A stretch of 51,522 nucleotides of DNA from an uncultured bacterium (GTDB lineage: Bacteria; Fidelibacterota; Marinisomatia; Marinisomatales; UBA1611): the NCBI GenBank assembly GCA_913020665.1, contig CAJVZI010000008.1:1-51522 (forward strand), given 5' to 3'. Positions within the stretch are counted from its first letter, which is position 1. Every line of letters starts with the position of its first letter. Of the stretch, positions 27,387 to 38,659 are shown piece by piece. Below the pieces are notes generated by a model. That model did no database searches, had not been told where the DNA came from, and worked only from the letters and a program-made list of their open reading frames with translations. Position numbers and translations under genes: made by a program.

Positions 27387-27412
27387 AATAGACACCCGGT
27401 CTATTTGTTTTT
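27387..27412 (+). terminator. Probable intrinsic terminator
   Basis: Arms AATAGAC and GTCTATT enclose a 5-nt loop and are followed by TGTTTTT, 12 nt after the stop of the TatT-like lipoprotein gene. The stem is short and AT-rich. Confidence 0.5.
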
Positions 27413-27460
27413 AGGTAAGTAGTTCAATAACTTTTACTAAATCTGAAATGGGAGTCAAAT

Positions 27461-27874
27461 ATGAATTTAAATTATTCGATCAAAGAATTCATGGCCAAGC
27501 AATTGATCACCTTCCAATCAGATACCCCAATTGAGACAGCCATGGAATCTTTTTTAGAAAATAAGATATCAGGAGCGCCTGTGTTAGATAATCAAGGAAA
27601 TCTAGTAGGGGTGCTATCAGAGAAAGATTGCATGAAAACCCTTTTCGAGTCTTCCTACTATAATAACCTAGGAGGATTTGTTAAAGAGTATATGTCTACA
27701 GATCTAAAGACGATCAATATACATGACACCCTTTCAAATGTAGCTGATGAATTTATTAAATCTAGATTTCGAAGGTTTCCCGTCATGGAAGGAGACAAGT
27801 TAGTAGGGCAAATAAGCAGAAGAGATATACTTAGAGCAATTGTCAAACTTTCAAATGAGGAACAATCAAAATGA
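27461..27874 (+). CDS. Two-CBS-domain protein
   Basis: The 137-residue cytoplasmic protein is a bare Bateman pair. CBS1 covers about 8-65 (MAKQLITFQSDTPIETAMESF, read in parts; GAPVLDNQGNLVGVLSEKD) and CBS2 about 76-131 (MSTDLKTINIHDTLSNVADEF in parts; FPVMEGDKLVGQISRRDILRA). CBS pairs bind adenosyl ligands such as AMP, ATP or SAM and act as energy sensors, often in trans. A GGGAG ribosome site lies 8 nt before the ATG. It overlaps the next gene by ATGA and heads a short operon of envelope proteins. The target is unknown. Confidence 0.92.
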   Translation: MNLNYSIKEFMAKQLITFQSDTPIETAMESFLENKISGAPVLDNQGNLVGVLSEKDCMKTLFESSYYNNLGGFVKEYMSTDLKTINIHDTLSNVADEFIKSRFRRFPVMEGDKLVGQISRRDILRAIVKLSNEEQSK

Positions 27875-28173
27875 GACTTTTAACTCTGTTATTATCAGCA
27901 AGTTTATTAATTGCTGATAATTCAAATGCTGTATCAAAAGCCTCAGCCGCTTTAAAAGCTGGACTATTCAAAGAAGCGCTTGAACATATATCCATTGCAC
28001 AAGAAGAGAATCCAAAAAACGCTGATATTTATCGAATGAAAGCATTATTACATGAGGCATTAGACCAACCAAAAAAAGCATTAGAATCCTGGAAAGCATG
28101 CCTTGAATATTCTAGAGATAAAAATATGCGTAGAGAAGCAAAGGTGCACATTAAAAATTTGACTGCAGAATAG
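27871..28173 (+). CDS. Small exported TPR protein
   Basis: The 100-residue protein has an N-terminal signal peptide (MRLLTLLLSASLLIADNSNA) and about two TPR units (ASAALKAGLFKEALEHI, AQEENPKNADIYRMKALLH, ALDQPKKALESWKACLEY). It is predicted to be periplasmic and to bind a partner protein. It overlaps the CBS gene by 4 nt and the following lipoprotein gene by 1 nt, so translation of all three is probably coupled. Confidence 0.8.
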   Translation: MRLLTLLLSASLLIADNSNAVSKASAALKAGLFKEALEHISIAQEENPKNADIYRMKALLHEALDQPKKALESWKACLEYSRDKNMRREAKVHIKNLTAE

Positions 28174-28802
28174 TGATAAAAAAAAGTGTTATATATAGCT
28201 GTATTTTTCTATTCTCATGCTGGAGCGGGTCTCAAGATCCAGCCATCAGTTCTAAATATGATTTTAAAACAGTAGGAACCTTAGAAATTGCAAGCATAGA
28301 TGATTATCCTAGCGCGCTAGGTTCAGGTGATATGGTTCTTTCAAGCATCAGTTATAATTTTTTAAAGTATGGTTATAATGTGAATACTTCAGATGTTAAC
28401 AACTCCATGGTAACAGTTGGAAAAAGTTCTAAAACACTCTTATTATCTTGCATTATTACTGAATTCACTGATTCAAAAATGGTTGTTGTCCCATTTCGTC
28501 ATGAAGACCGTGGTTATACAAAAACCGTTGTAACACAATCATCAAAAGATGATGAGGAAAACAAAAAGTCAGAATCAAGTCAATCGCAAACATCAACTAC
28601 GACAACACATGCTGGAAAAATAAAAGAAGGTGAACGCGTTACTTACTCTCAAAGCAGAGTGGGGATCGTACTTAAAATGACCGATCGAGATACTGGAGAC
28701 CTTGTATGGTCTAATTCTTATTGGTATAGCGGGCTTGAGATGCAAAGAACAATTGAATCATGCGTGAAAACTGGCATCTATCAGATCAAAAAACTATTTT
28801 AA
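28173..28802 (+). CDS. Lipoprotein of unknown function
   Basis: The frame begins at GTG 28173, sharing the G of the preceding TAG stop. The N-terminus MIKKSVIYSCIFLFSCWSGS is a lipoprotein signal with acylated Cys at residue 16. The mature domain starts with a segment like small nucleotide-independent periplasmic folds (TVGTLEIASIDDYPSALGSG), followed by a Ser/Lys/Thr-rich loop and a strand-rich end (RVGIVLKMTDRDTGDLVW). The overall pattern is reminiscent of curli-associated CsgG/LpoB-like domains, in which strands alternate with a C-terminal helix, but I do not claim membership. It sits between the small TPR gene and a DUF3147 membrane protein gene. Confidence 0.7.
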   Translation: MIKKSVIYSCIFLFSCWSGSQDPAISSKYDFKTVGTLEIASIDDYPSALGSGDMVLSSISYNFLKYGYNVNTSDVNNSMVTVGKSSKTLLLSCIITEFTDSKMVVVPFRHEDRGYTKTVVTQSSKDDEENKKSESSQSQTSTTTTHAGKIKEGERVTYSQSRVGIVLKMTDRDTGDLVWSNSYWYSGLEMQRTIESCVKTGIYQIKKLF

Positions 28803-28809
28803 TTAAAAG

Positions 28810-29160
28810 ATGATACAGACGATCATTAAACTTTTAATATCCTCTGGTATAATTATACTTGTATCTGAAATAGCAAAAAAAAGTTCATATCTTGGCGGCC
28901 TAATAGCCTCTATACCTCTCATATCTGTCTTGTCAATGATCTGGCTTTACATTGACACAAAGGATATTGAAAGTGTGAAAGCTCTATCAAATAGTATTCT
29001 GTGGATGGTAATTCCGTCTATCTCATTATTTATTTCATTACCAATATTTCTAAGATCAGGCTTCAACTTTTATCTTAGTATCATACTATCAATTATAATT
29101 ACAATTGGATGCTATGGTCTAACGATATTACTTCTATCCCGACTGGGAATTGAATTATAA
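28810..29160 (+). CDS. DUF3147-family integral membrane protein
   Basis: The 116-residue protein has four hydrophobic helices, and the loop sequence SEIAKKSSYLGGLIASIPLIS matches the DUF3147 pattern (SE-x-AKRSP-x-LGA-x-x-ASLPL). No soluble domain is present. The function of the family is not established. It starts 7 nt after the lipoprotein stop, as the fourth gene of the CBS-TPR-lipoprotein operon. Confidence 0.75.
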   Translation: MIQTIIKLLISSGIIILVSEIAKKSSYLGGLIASIPLISVLSMIWLYIDTKDIESVKALSNSILWMVIPSISLFISLPIFLRSGFNFYLSIILSIIITIGCYGLTILLLSRLGIEL

Positions 29161-29193
29161 CATAGTTCTAATAATTAATAAGATCAATTCCTA

Positions 29194-29907
29194 ATGAATG
29201 AATCAATCACTTTTATCCCTTTTACGGGCTTGGTCATTATATTTATCCCCGTTGCTGTGGTTATTGGGATCCTACATCAATGGTCTTTAGATTGGAAAAA
29301 TACGATCTATGCAGTTTCGCGAATGCTAGTACAATTATTGATGATCGGATATTGTTTATCATATATCTTTTTATCTAATAATGCAGCATTTATTATTTTG
29401 GTGCTATCTGTGATGGTCTTGGCGGCAAGCTGGATATCATTACGCACTATAGCAGTAGATAGATTAGAGTTATTTAAATTTTCCTTTATTTCCATTATCA
29501 GCGGAGGAGGCCTAGTATTAATACTAGTTACACAATTTGTATTGCAATTAGAACCATGGTATATGCCAAGGTATACGGTCCCTATTGCAGGAATGATCTT
29601 TGCAAGTTCAATGAATGGAATCAGTCTAGCAGCTGAACGTTTACAAGCAGAAATGGATAGAAATATTGATTATGTTTCTGCAAGAGGGATATCTCTAAGA
29701 GCAGCATTGATACCTATTACCAATTCTCTTTTTGCTGTTGGCCTTGTTTCGCTTCCTGGAATGATGACCGGTCAGATCCTATCTGGTATCTCACCTCTTA
29801 TCGCAGTTAGATATCAAATAATGGTCATGTGCATGATATTTAGCGCCGTAGGTCTATCTTCATATTTATTTTTGGTGCTGGTAAGATCAAAAATTGAGTC
29901 TGTGTAG
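29194..29907 (+). CDS. fetB: FetB/UPF0014-type ABC transporter permease
   Basis: The 237-residue membrane protein has six to seven helices. It shows the UPF0014 signatures SRMLVQLLMIGY, PIAGMIFASSMNGISLAAERL and SLPGMMTGQILSGISPLIAVRYQI (read in parts), which match E. coli FetB/YbbM. FetAB exports iron. The ATPase FetA is normally adjacent, but none is visible in this window, which is odd. It follows the DUF3147 gene by 33 nt and runs convergently into aspS with a 6-nt gap and no visible terminator. Confidence 0.88.
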   Translation: MNESITFIPFTGLVIIFIPVAVVIGILHQWSLDWKNTIYAVSRMLVQLLMIGYCLSYIFLSNNAAFIILVLSVMVLAASWISLRTIAVDRLELFKFSFISIISGGGLVLILVTQFVLQLEPWYMPRYTVPIAGMIFASSMNGISLAAERLQAEMDRNIDYVSARGISLRAALIPITNSLFAVGLVSLPGMMTGQILSGISPLIAVRYQIMVMCMIFSAVGLSSYLFLVLVRSKIESV

Positions 29908-29913
29908 GTCAAC

Positions 29914-31677
29914 TTAATCTTCTGGATCATTAATTGTGATGCCTAACTCTTTTAATTGCAATTGACTTACAGAACTTGGGCTTTGATCCATTAATGAAGT
30001 TGCCGAAGTTGTCTTTGGGAATGCTATAACATCTCTTATATTTTCAGTTCCAGCTAGTAACATCACAAGCCTATCAAACCCGAACGCTATGCCTCCGTGC
30101 GGTGGTGCACCATAAGTAAGAGCCTCGACTAAAAATCCAAATTTTTCAACTGCTTCATCATGGCTTAATCCAAGTAAAGAAAATACTTTTTCCTGAATCT
30201 TTGGAGCATGTATCCTGATCGATCCACCAGCAATTTCATACCCATTCATTGTTAGATCATATCCGCGGCTCAAGGCCTTGGATGGATCGCTGTCAAGTAA
30301 TTCTACATCTTCTTCTCGTGGCGCTGTGAAAGGGTGATGCATAGCCACAAATCGACCCATTTCATCATCATGATCGAACATAGGAAACTCTGTCACCCAG
30401 ACAGGTTTAAATTCATCTTTGTTAGCAAGGTCTTCCATCTTTGCAATTTTTGATCGTAATTGACCCAGAGCATTTAGTACGATCGACGAATCATCACCGA
30501 TCATAAATAGAATATCATTTTCTTTTAGACCTAATTCGTTTTGAAGTGAATCTTGAAGATCTGCAGAGAAAAATTTGCTAATACCACCTTCAAACCCATC
30601 TTGTTGTACTTTCATCCAAGCCAGGCCTTTGGCTTTATATTTTTTAACAAACTCAGTTAATTCATCAATTATTTTTCTAGAATATTTTGCACCACCTTTT
30701 ACAACGATTCCTTTTACTCTCTCAACTGATCGGAATGCATTAAAATCAGATATATCCGTATATTTTTTCAGGTCTAATAATTGCATTTCATATCTGAGAT
30801 CTGGTTTATCTGAACCATAGATTTCCATCGCCTCTTGGTAGGTTAGTCTTGGAAATGGATCTGGTAGGTCTACATCATTAACCGTTTTAAAGATATAACG
30901 GGTCATATTCTCCATATTTGTAAAAACATCTTCTTCATCAACAAAGGACATCTCAATATCTATCTGCGTGAATTCAGGTTGCCTATCTGCCCGCAGATCT
31001 TCATCTCTAAAACATTTCACAATTTGAAAATAGCGGTCATACCCTGATATCATCAGTATTTGTTTATATATCTGAGGGGACTGCGGAAGTGCATAAAATT
31101 GTCCTTGATGGATCCTACTAGGTACCAGATAGTCTCTTGCACCCTCCGGCGTAGATTTCATCAGAACTGGTGTTTCTACCTCTACAAAATCATGATCAGA
31201 AAGAAAAGATCGAGTGGCTTGATAGGTTTTATGTCGAGTTAAGATATTATGCTGTAGAACATCCATTCGAAGTTCTAGATAGCGGTACTTAAGCCTTAGG
31301 TCTTCCTCTGCACTTTCTCTATCATGAATTACAAAAGGCAATGGTGATGCCTCATTCAGCATTAAATGATCTGAGATAACAACCTCGATCTCTCCCGTCT
31401 TTAGATTTGGATTCACTGCAGATTCCGACCTCTCTCTTACTTTACCTTTAACAGATAAAACATCCTCCATCGATAATTTTTTAACTACTTCAAAGTCTCC
31501 ATGAAAAGAATCTGCATTAAAAACAATTTGCGTTTTACCATAGCGATCCCGTAGATCAACAAATACAACCTGACCATGCAACCTGACTGTATTTACCCAA
31601 CCATTCAGATTAACGGTCTCACCAATATCTGTTATGCGAAGCTCGCCACAATTGTGTGTTCGTTTAAACATTTTCAT
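29914..31677 (-). CDS. aspS: Aspartyl-tRNA synthetase
   Basis: The 587-residue length is that of the bacterial AspRS with a GAD insertion. Domains in order are the OB-fold anticodon domain (about 1-105, CGELRITDIGETVNLNGW in parts) and the class II core with motif 2 FRDEDLRADRQPEFTQID. A GAD insert follows at about 285-420, then motif 3 GIAFGFDRLVMLL. It charges tRNA-Asp. Discriminating and non-discriminating types (the latter also charging tRNA-Asn) cannot be told apart here. It lies only 14 nt after the terminator that closes the ATP synthase genes, so its promoter must overlap that hairpin or its RNA must read through it. Confidence 0.98.
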   Translation of the reverse strand: MKMFKRTHNCGELRITDIGETVNLNGWVNTVRLHGQVVFVDLRDRYGKTQIVFNADSFHGDFEVVKKLSMEDVLSVKGKVRERSESAVNPNLKTGEIEVVISDHLMLNEASPLPFVIHDRESAEEDLRLKYRYLELRMDVLQHNILTRHKTYQATRSFLSDHDFVEVETPVLMKSTPEGARDYLVPSRIHQGQFYALPQSPQIYKQILMISGYDRYFQIVKCFRDEDLRADRQPEFTQIDIEMSFVDEEDVFTNMENMTRYIFKTVNDVDLPDPFPRLTYQEAMEIYGSDKPDLRYEMQLLDLKKYTDISDFNAFRSVERVKGIVVKGGAKYSRKIIDELTEFVKKYKAKGLAWMKVQQDGFEGGISKFFSADLQDSLQNELGLKENDILFMIGDDSSIVLNALGQLRSKIAKMEDLANKDEFKPVWVTEFPMFDHDDEMGRFVAMHHPFTAPREEDVELLDSDPSKALSRGYDLTMNGYEIAGGSIRIHAPKIQEKVFSLLGLSHDEAVEKFGFLVEALTYGAPPHGGIAFGFDRLVMLLAGTENIRDVIAFPKTTSATSLMDQSPSSVSQLQLKELGITINDPED

Positions 31678-31691
31678 CTAAATAAGCATAT

Positions 31692-31724
31692 AAAAAAACC
31701 GCTCGGAAATTACGAGCGGTTTTT
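31692..31724 (-). terminator. Intrinsic terminator after atpC, abutting aspS
   Basis: A perfect 12-bp inverted repeat AAAAACCGCTCG/CGAGCGGTTTTT with a 7-nt loop, followed on the minus strand by T7. It closes the atp run 22 nt after the atpC stop and ends 14 nt before the aspS ATG. Confidence 0.9.
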
Positions 31725-31746
31725 AGAATCAAGTTAAAATTATTGA

Positions 31747-32144
31747 TTATCTTTTTGCTACCCTCAATCGATTCAAGGCCCTCATCATAGATGCATCGAT
31801 CCTGGCATTATTTGTATCAGGATCTTTATCTACTTGCCTCTTTTTAGCTCTATCCAAGGACCTCTGTGCTCGATCTGTGTCAATATCATTTGATCTTTCA
31901 ATAGACTCTACTAATAACTTTACTGAATTATCAATGATCTCAACAAAACCCCCACCAGTCGAAAAATATTCATCTTTTCCACCTTGAGTAACCTTTACTT
32001 CGCCAACCGCTAGGGCAAGAATGCCTTCTCTATGATTATTCATAACACCAAAAGAGCCATCTATGCCCGGACACCGTAAATAATTTACTTCTCCTATTTT
32101 TAGCTCACGGATAGGTGTAACAATATCTAGATTGAAAGAGGTCA

Positions 32145-32145
<1 letters not shown>
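31747..32145 (-). CDS. atpC: ATP synthase F1 epsilon subunit
   Basis: The 132-residue protein has the N-terminal beta sandwich (residues 1-85, with RCPGIDGSFGVMNNH and LAVGEVKV) and the C-terminal two-helix segment (ERSNDIDTDRAQRSLDRAKKR in parts), the full epsilon layout. Epsilon couples the c-ring rotor to gamma and can inhibit hydrolysis. The start overlaps the atpD stop (TAATG), so translation is coupled. It is the last gene before the terminator. Confidence 0.96.
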
Positions 32146-34411
<2,266 letters not shown>

Positions 34412-34417
34412 AAAAAA

Positions 34418-35941
34418 TTATGCGTTAAATCCACCTTTATAATCTTTAATTGCCTTTTCAAGTTTTTCTGCTGTTTCATCACTGATCGTGCCTTCACTAA
34501 CTATAGAGTCAAGACTGTCTTTTGCATTTGCATCTAGATATTCAAATAAACCGGATTCAAAGTCTGATATTTGTTCAACAGGCAGATCATCTAAATGACC
34601 TTTAGAAGCCGCAAATATTATAGCCACTTGTTTTTCCACATCCATTGGCACATACTGATTCTGTTTTAATATCTCTACCATTCGTTCTCCGCGAGTAAGC
34701 TGAGCTAGCGTTGCTTGATCTAGGTCAGAACCAAATTTCGCAAAAGCCTCTAACTCTCTGTATTGAGCAAGGTCTAAACGTAAGGTCCCTGCAACAGACT
34801 TCATTGCCTTGATCTGTGCATTACCCCCTACTCTAGATACTGATAGACCGACATCAATCGCAGGCCTTATTCCTGAGTTGAATAGATTGGTTTCCAAATA
34901 GATCTGACCATCAGTAATAGATATGACATTCGTTGGTATATATGCAGATACATCACCTTCCTGAGTCTCAATAATAGGTAATGCTGTTAACGAGCCACCT
35001 CCAAGATCTGTAGAGAGTTTTGACGCACGTTCTAATAATCGACTATGCAGGTAAAAAACATCTCCAGGGAATGCTTCTCTTCCTGGAGGACGACGCAATA
35101 CCAAAGACATTTGACGGTAGGCTACAGCCTGCTTGGAAAGATCGTCATAAACAATAAGAGCATGTTTACCATTGTCTCTAAAATATTCACCCATTGCAGC
35201 TCCTGCATACGGTGCAATATATTGCATTGGCGCAGGGTCGGATGCATTTGCTGCGACAACTGTTGTGTATTCCATTGCTCCATTATCCTCTAATTCTTTC
35301 ACTAATGCAGCAACAGTTGAGGCTTTTTGTCCAATCGCTACATAGATACAATAGACAGGATCATCTGTATTGTGAGTATATTTTTGATTAATAATCGTAT
35401 CTATTGCAACAGCCGTTTTACCTGTTTGGCGGTCACCAATTATCAATTCTCTCTGGCCTCTACCAATAGGTATCATACTATCAATAGCTTTAATACCTGT
35501 TTGTAACGGTTCTTTAACCGGGTGCCGTGCCATAACACCTAATGCTTTCCGCTCAATAGGCAATGAATGCTCTGTATTAATAGCTCCTTTACCATCAATA
35601 GGTTGGCCTAATGGATTGACCACCCTACCAAGCATGGCATCTCCGACAGGGACTTCTACTACACGACCTGTTCTTTTAGCAAGGTCCCCTTCTTTGACCA
35701 AACGAGATTCTCCAAAAAGCACAAGCCCAACATTATCTTCTTCAAGATTTAACGCCATTCCAAAAACACCATTTGGTAGCTCTACTAACTCAGAGCTCAT
35801 TACATTCTCAAGGCCTGAGACACGAGCAACACCGTCCCCAACCTCAATAACTTCACCTACTTCTGAGATGTCTACTGAACCATCAAATTTTTCAATTTGT
35901 TCTCGAAGTAATTGTGTTAATTGATCAGTTTTTATTTCCAT
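34418..35941 (-). CDS. atpA: ATP synthase F1 alpha subunit
   Basis: The 507-residue non-catalytic nucleotide-binding subunit has Walker A GDRQTGKT (169-176), the VYDDLSKQA motif, the [20 protein letters not shown] region (read in parts) and the arginine finger in [15 protein letters not shown]. It lies 14 nt after atpH. Nothing unusual is seen. Confidence 0.99.
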   Translation of the reverse strand: MEIKTDQLTQLLREQIEKFDGSVDISEVGEVIEVGDGVARVSGLENVMSSELVELPNGVFGMALNLEEDNVGLVLFGESRLVKEGDLAKRTGRVVEVPVGDAMLGRVVNPLGQPIDGKGAINTEHSLPIERKALGVMARHPVKEPLQTGIKAIDSMIPIGRGQRELIIGDRQTGKTAVAIDTIINQKYTHNTDDPVYCIYVAIGQKASTVAALVKELEDNGAMEYTTVVAANASDPAPMQYIAPYAGAAMGEYFRDNGKHALIVYDDLSKQAVAYRQMSLVLRRPPGREAFPGDVFYLHSRLLERASKLSTDLGGGSLTALPIIETQEGDVSAYIPTNVISITDGQIYLETNLFNSGIRPAIDVGLSVSRVGGNAQIKAMKSVAGTLRLDLAQYRELEAFAKFGSDLDQATLAQLTRGERMVEILKQNQYVPMDVEKQVAIIFAASKGHLDDLPVEQISDFESGLFEYLDANAKDSLDSIVSEGTISDETAEKLEKAIKDYKGGFNA

Positions 35942-35955
35942 AATTTCCTAAAGTG

Positions 35956-36495
35956 TTAAATTTGCAGAAGCTTAGAACGTAGGCTCTGCAGTTGATTTTG
36001 GATAGAAGCATCCAAAAAAGTATTATCGATCCTCAGTTTGATACCACCTATGAGAGATGGGTCAATGTCTATAGAAAGATCCGTCTCTTTTCCAAGCATC
36101 TCACTCAGCGAGGACCTTAACGACTCTATCTCGGCTTCGCTCATCTTTTCAGCTACGATTCCCTTAACAGATAAAATGTTTCTAGTCTCTTTATACATGG
36201 TATTAAAAAGACTGCATATACTATTAAGGTCACTTATCGCTGTACTACCGTTTAAATAGGATACCAATTCATTGACCAGTGGGTGTCCATCTTTGCCCAA
36301 AAGTTCATTTAGGATCTTTACTTTTTGATCACCAGTAATCTTCTTTGATTGAAGAAAAACACGAAAATAGCTATTAGTGCTTACTAAATGATCAAGCGTT
36401 TTGAGAGCATCACCCACCTCTTTTAGAACATTGTTCTTATCAGAGACTTGAAAAAGAGCTTTCGCAAGATCTTTCGCAGGTGATTTATGCTTCAT
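35956..36495 (-). CDS. atpH: ATP synthase F1 delta subunit
   Basis: The 179-residue protein has the OSCP/delta pattern: N-terminal helical bundle (AKDLAKALFQVSDKNNV) and the C-terminal DPSLIGGIKLRIDNTFLDASIQNQLQ (read in parts), a family hallmark. Delta joins the peripheral stalk to the top of alpha3beta3. Its start lies inside the end of atpF (11-nt overlap). Confidence 0.95.
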   Translation of the reverse strand: MKHKSPAKDLAKALFQVSDKNNVLKEVGDALKTLDHLVSTNSYFRVFLQSKKITGDQKVKILNELLGKDGHPLVNELVSYLNGSTAISDLNSICSLFNTMYKETRNILSVKGIVAEKMSEAEIESLRSSLSEMLGKETDLSIDIDPSLIGGIKLRIDNTFLDASIQNQLQSLRSKLLQI

Positions 36496-37063
36496 ATTCT
36501 CTCAGGTCTTTTAATGACTGTTCTATAAGTTCTTTATTGTCATCGTTAGATAGGTTCTTACCAATTACCTTTTCAGCAACAGACATGGTAAGCGAGACCA
36601 CTTCTTGACGAATTTCACTGATCGCCTTATCCTTTTCAACCTGAATCTGATTTTGCGCTTCTTCCCTAAGTTTATTACAGTCCTCTTCAGCTTGTGACCT
36701 CATATCTGCTTTGACCTTATCGGCAACAGATTTTGCATCCATTCTTATTTGTTGTGCTTCAGATCGAGCTTCTGATAGGATCTTTTCAGATTCATCATTC
36801 AAACGTTCCAATTCCTTCTTTGCGTTCTCAGCATCTTCTAGAGAAGATTTTATAGTTTTTTCTCTAGAATCAAGAGCCAGGAGCAATGGTTTCCAAGCAA
36901 ACTTAGCTAATACATAACACAGTATTGTGAAAGTGATCAGGGTCCATATGAATAGCCCTGGATCGAGTTGAACTAAAGGATTGTCTGGCTTACCAGCATG
37001 GCCATGCGCTTCTGTGGACTCATGGAGTTCATTCCCTTTAATATTTTCCTTATATTGGTCCAT
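36485..37063 (-). CDS. atpF: ATP synthase F0 subunit b
   Basis: The 192-residue protein has a hydrophilic N-terminal extension (about 30 residues, His/Glu-rich) before a single membrane helix (about 33-50, LFIWTLITFTILCYVLAKFAW) and a long Glu/Lys/Ala coiled coil, the peripheral stalk. The motif AWKPLLLALDSREKTI follows the helix as in other b subunits. There is one b gene only, so a homodimer is expected. The N-terminal extension is longer than in E. coli b. Confidence 0.95.
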   Translation of the reverse strand: MDQYKENIKGNELHESTEAHGHAGKPDNPLVQLDPGLFIWTLITFTILCYVLAKFAWKPLLLALDSREKTIKSSLEDAENAKKELERLNDESEKILSEARSEAQQIRMDAKSVADKVKADMRSQAEEDCNKLREEAQNQIQVEKDKAISEIRQEVVSLTMSVAEKVIGKNLSNDDNKELIEQSLKDLREYEA

Positions 37064-37079
37064 ATAGTTATGGTCTGTA

Positions 37080-37295
37080 CTACAGGATAAGCATTAAGAA
37101 AGTGAAAACTTCTGCTAGAATCGCAACTCCCTCGAGAAGAAAGAGTGGTAGATTCACAGCACCAGTGATCTTATCTGCAGCCTCAGGCTGGCGGGCAATA
37201 CTTTCCGCAGCTGCAGCTGCAAATTTGCCAATACCTAGTCCGGCACCTAATACAATTAAACCCATTCCAATTGGGATAAATGAAGTTGCTGTCAT
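37080..37295 (-). CDS. atpE: ATP synthase F0 subunit c
   Basis: The 71-residue hairpin has a Gly/Ala-rich helix 1 and the polar loop ARQPEA. Helix 2 has the ion-binding carboxylate Glu55 (LFLLEGVAI), 20 residues after loop Arg35, the usual spacing. The Gln and Ser/Thr partners that mark sodium-binding c rings are absent (Ile and Gly there), so protons are the likely coupling ion. A second Glu (Glu62, AILAEVF) lies two turns further in the same helix, which is uncommon. Confidence 0.97.
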   Translation of the reverse strand: MTATSFIPIGMGLIVLGAGLGIGKFAAAAAESIARQPEAADKITGAVNLPLFLLEGVAILAEVFTFLMLIL

Positions 37296-37316
37296 TATGA
37301 TTTCCTTTTTATTTAT

Positions 37317-38279
37317 TTAATGATGTACATGAATTGCCATACCGATGAACACTGCAGTTAGTAATGTAAATACATATGCTTGAACCAGTACAACAATAAT
37401 TTCTAAAGCTGAAATAGCAGCTGCCATTGGGACAGATATAAATGATACCCCAATCCCCGCAGCTGCACCAAATTTATGTCCAAAAAGAGTCATTAGAGAT
37501 AAAAGTGCAAGTAAGGCAATATGCCCACCAGTCATATTTGCGGCCAAACGCATTGTAAGTGCGAATGGTTTCACAATTAAGCCCATTAATTCAATAGGTA
37601 TTAAAATGATATATACAGGCCAAGGAAGACCATGTGGTACAAGATTTTTCCAATGTTGCATAAATCCATGTGCCATAATACCCGCAGCCATTATTGAGAA
37701 GAATGTGATCGTCGCTAGAGCGCCAGTAACATTAAAATTACCAGTTGCTGTAGCTCCACCATGCAATAAATGATTAATAAAGTTATCTTGGGCATATGTA
37801 TCGCTAAGTGTTGGCTCTAATAAGAACCTATTTGTGGCTCCTAGGAAATCAAAAATCGGTATCATACCTATGCCATTTGCAAATAGAATAAAGAAGAAGA
37901 AAGTAAGAATAATTGGAGACCAGGTCATGACCCATTTATCTCCTACATTTGGCTTTACAATGGAATCTCGTATAAACTGTACAACTGCTTCTAGTGCATT
38001 CATCCAACCTTTAGGTACTTGATCGCCTCTATTTAAGAAAGCCCTAACAGGAATTATAACTACAACACCTACGATCAAAGCTACCAACCACAGCATGAAT
38101 ACGTGTTTGGAAATACTAAGATCGATCCCAAAATTATTATAGATTGATTGTAATAAGGGGTAATCAGCTTTATCCCATATGTGATGACCAGGGGTTGTGT
38201 TTGAGACGTGCCCCATTATATGGTTGGCAACATCTTTTTGAATATTTCCAGAAGACTGACTTGCTGCTGCAATAATCAT
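37317..38279 (-). CDS. atpB: ATP synthase F0 subunit a
   Basis: The 320-residue membrane subunit has an N-terminal His-rich exported-looking segment (NTTPGHHIWDKADYP) and five to six helices. The essential Arg is in LTMRLAANMTGGH (Arg244), and LEIIVVLVQAYVFTLL lies near the end. It forms the proton half-channels against the c-ring. The start overlaps the upstream AtpI-like gene by ATGA. The His-containing N-terminal extension is like those of Bacteroidota and Chlorobi a subunits. Confidence 0.97.
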   Translation of the reverse strand: MIIAAASQSSGNIQKDVANHIMGHVSNTTPGHHIWDKADYPLLQSIYNNFGIDLSISKHVFMLWLVALIVGVVVIIPVRAFLNRGDQVPKGWMNALEAVVQFIRDSIVKPNVGDKWVMTWSPIILTFFFFILFANGIGMIPIFDFLGATNRFLLEPTLSDTYAQDNFINHLLHGGATATGNFNVTGALATITFFSIMAAGIMAHGFMQHWKNLVPHGLPWPVYIILIPIELMGLIVKPFALTMRLAANMTGGHIALLALLSLMTLFGHKFGAAAGIGVSFISVPMAAAISALEIIVVLVQAYVFTLLTAVFIGMAIHVHH

Positions 38280-38659
38280 TCTATTAATTCTTTACTCTTG
38301 GTGGTGATATATGATTCTGAAATACGTTTAATTATAATCGCTTCAAGTACATGAAGCCCCATAAAAAAGCCGGAAAAGCTACACACAAAAGGGATCGGTT
38401 GAAAAGAATATTGTTTGAATAACATTAAAATTGAGACACCATAATAGACCATCTTTAGAGCAAATCCTTTTGCAATGGTTTTTGTGACGGTGGCAGCACC
38501 CTTTTTCTGAGCTAAGAAAATAAAATACATTGTTACTGATCCTGCCAAGGCAGGTAATAACCAACCAAAAAATAATGCAATGGCATATGTTTGAAAAAAG
38601 AATATGGATACCCCTAGGATAAAAAGAGATACCACAAGACCATAGACAAACTCTTTCAA
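38276..38659 (-). CDS. AtpI-like membrane protein of the ATP synthase operon
   Basis: The 127-residue protein has four hydrophobic helices and no soluble domain. Position (directly before atpB, 4-nt overlap on both sides) and topology fit ATP synthase protein I, which helps c-ring assembly. The sequence itself is poorly conserved, as usual for AtpI, so the assignment is mainly contextual. Confidence 0.7.
   Translation of the reverse strand: MKEFVYGLVVSLFILGVSIFFFQTYAIALFFGWLLPALAGSVTMYFIFLAQKKGAATVTKTIAKGFALKMVYYGVSILMLFKQYSFQPIPFVCSFSGFFMGLHVLEAIIIKRISESYITTKSKELIE

Noticed and set aside
37080-37295. Sodium-type ATP synthase
   Set aside because: The Gln in helix 1 and the Ser/Thr after the carboxylate, needed for sodium coordination, are replaced by Ile and Gly.
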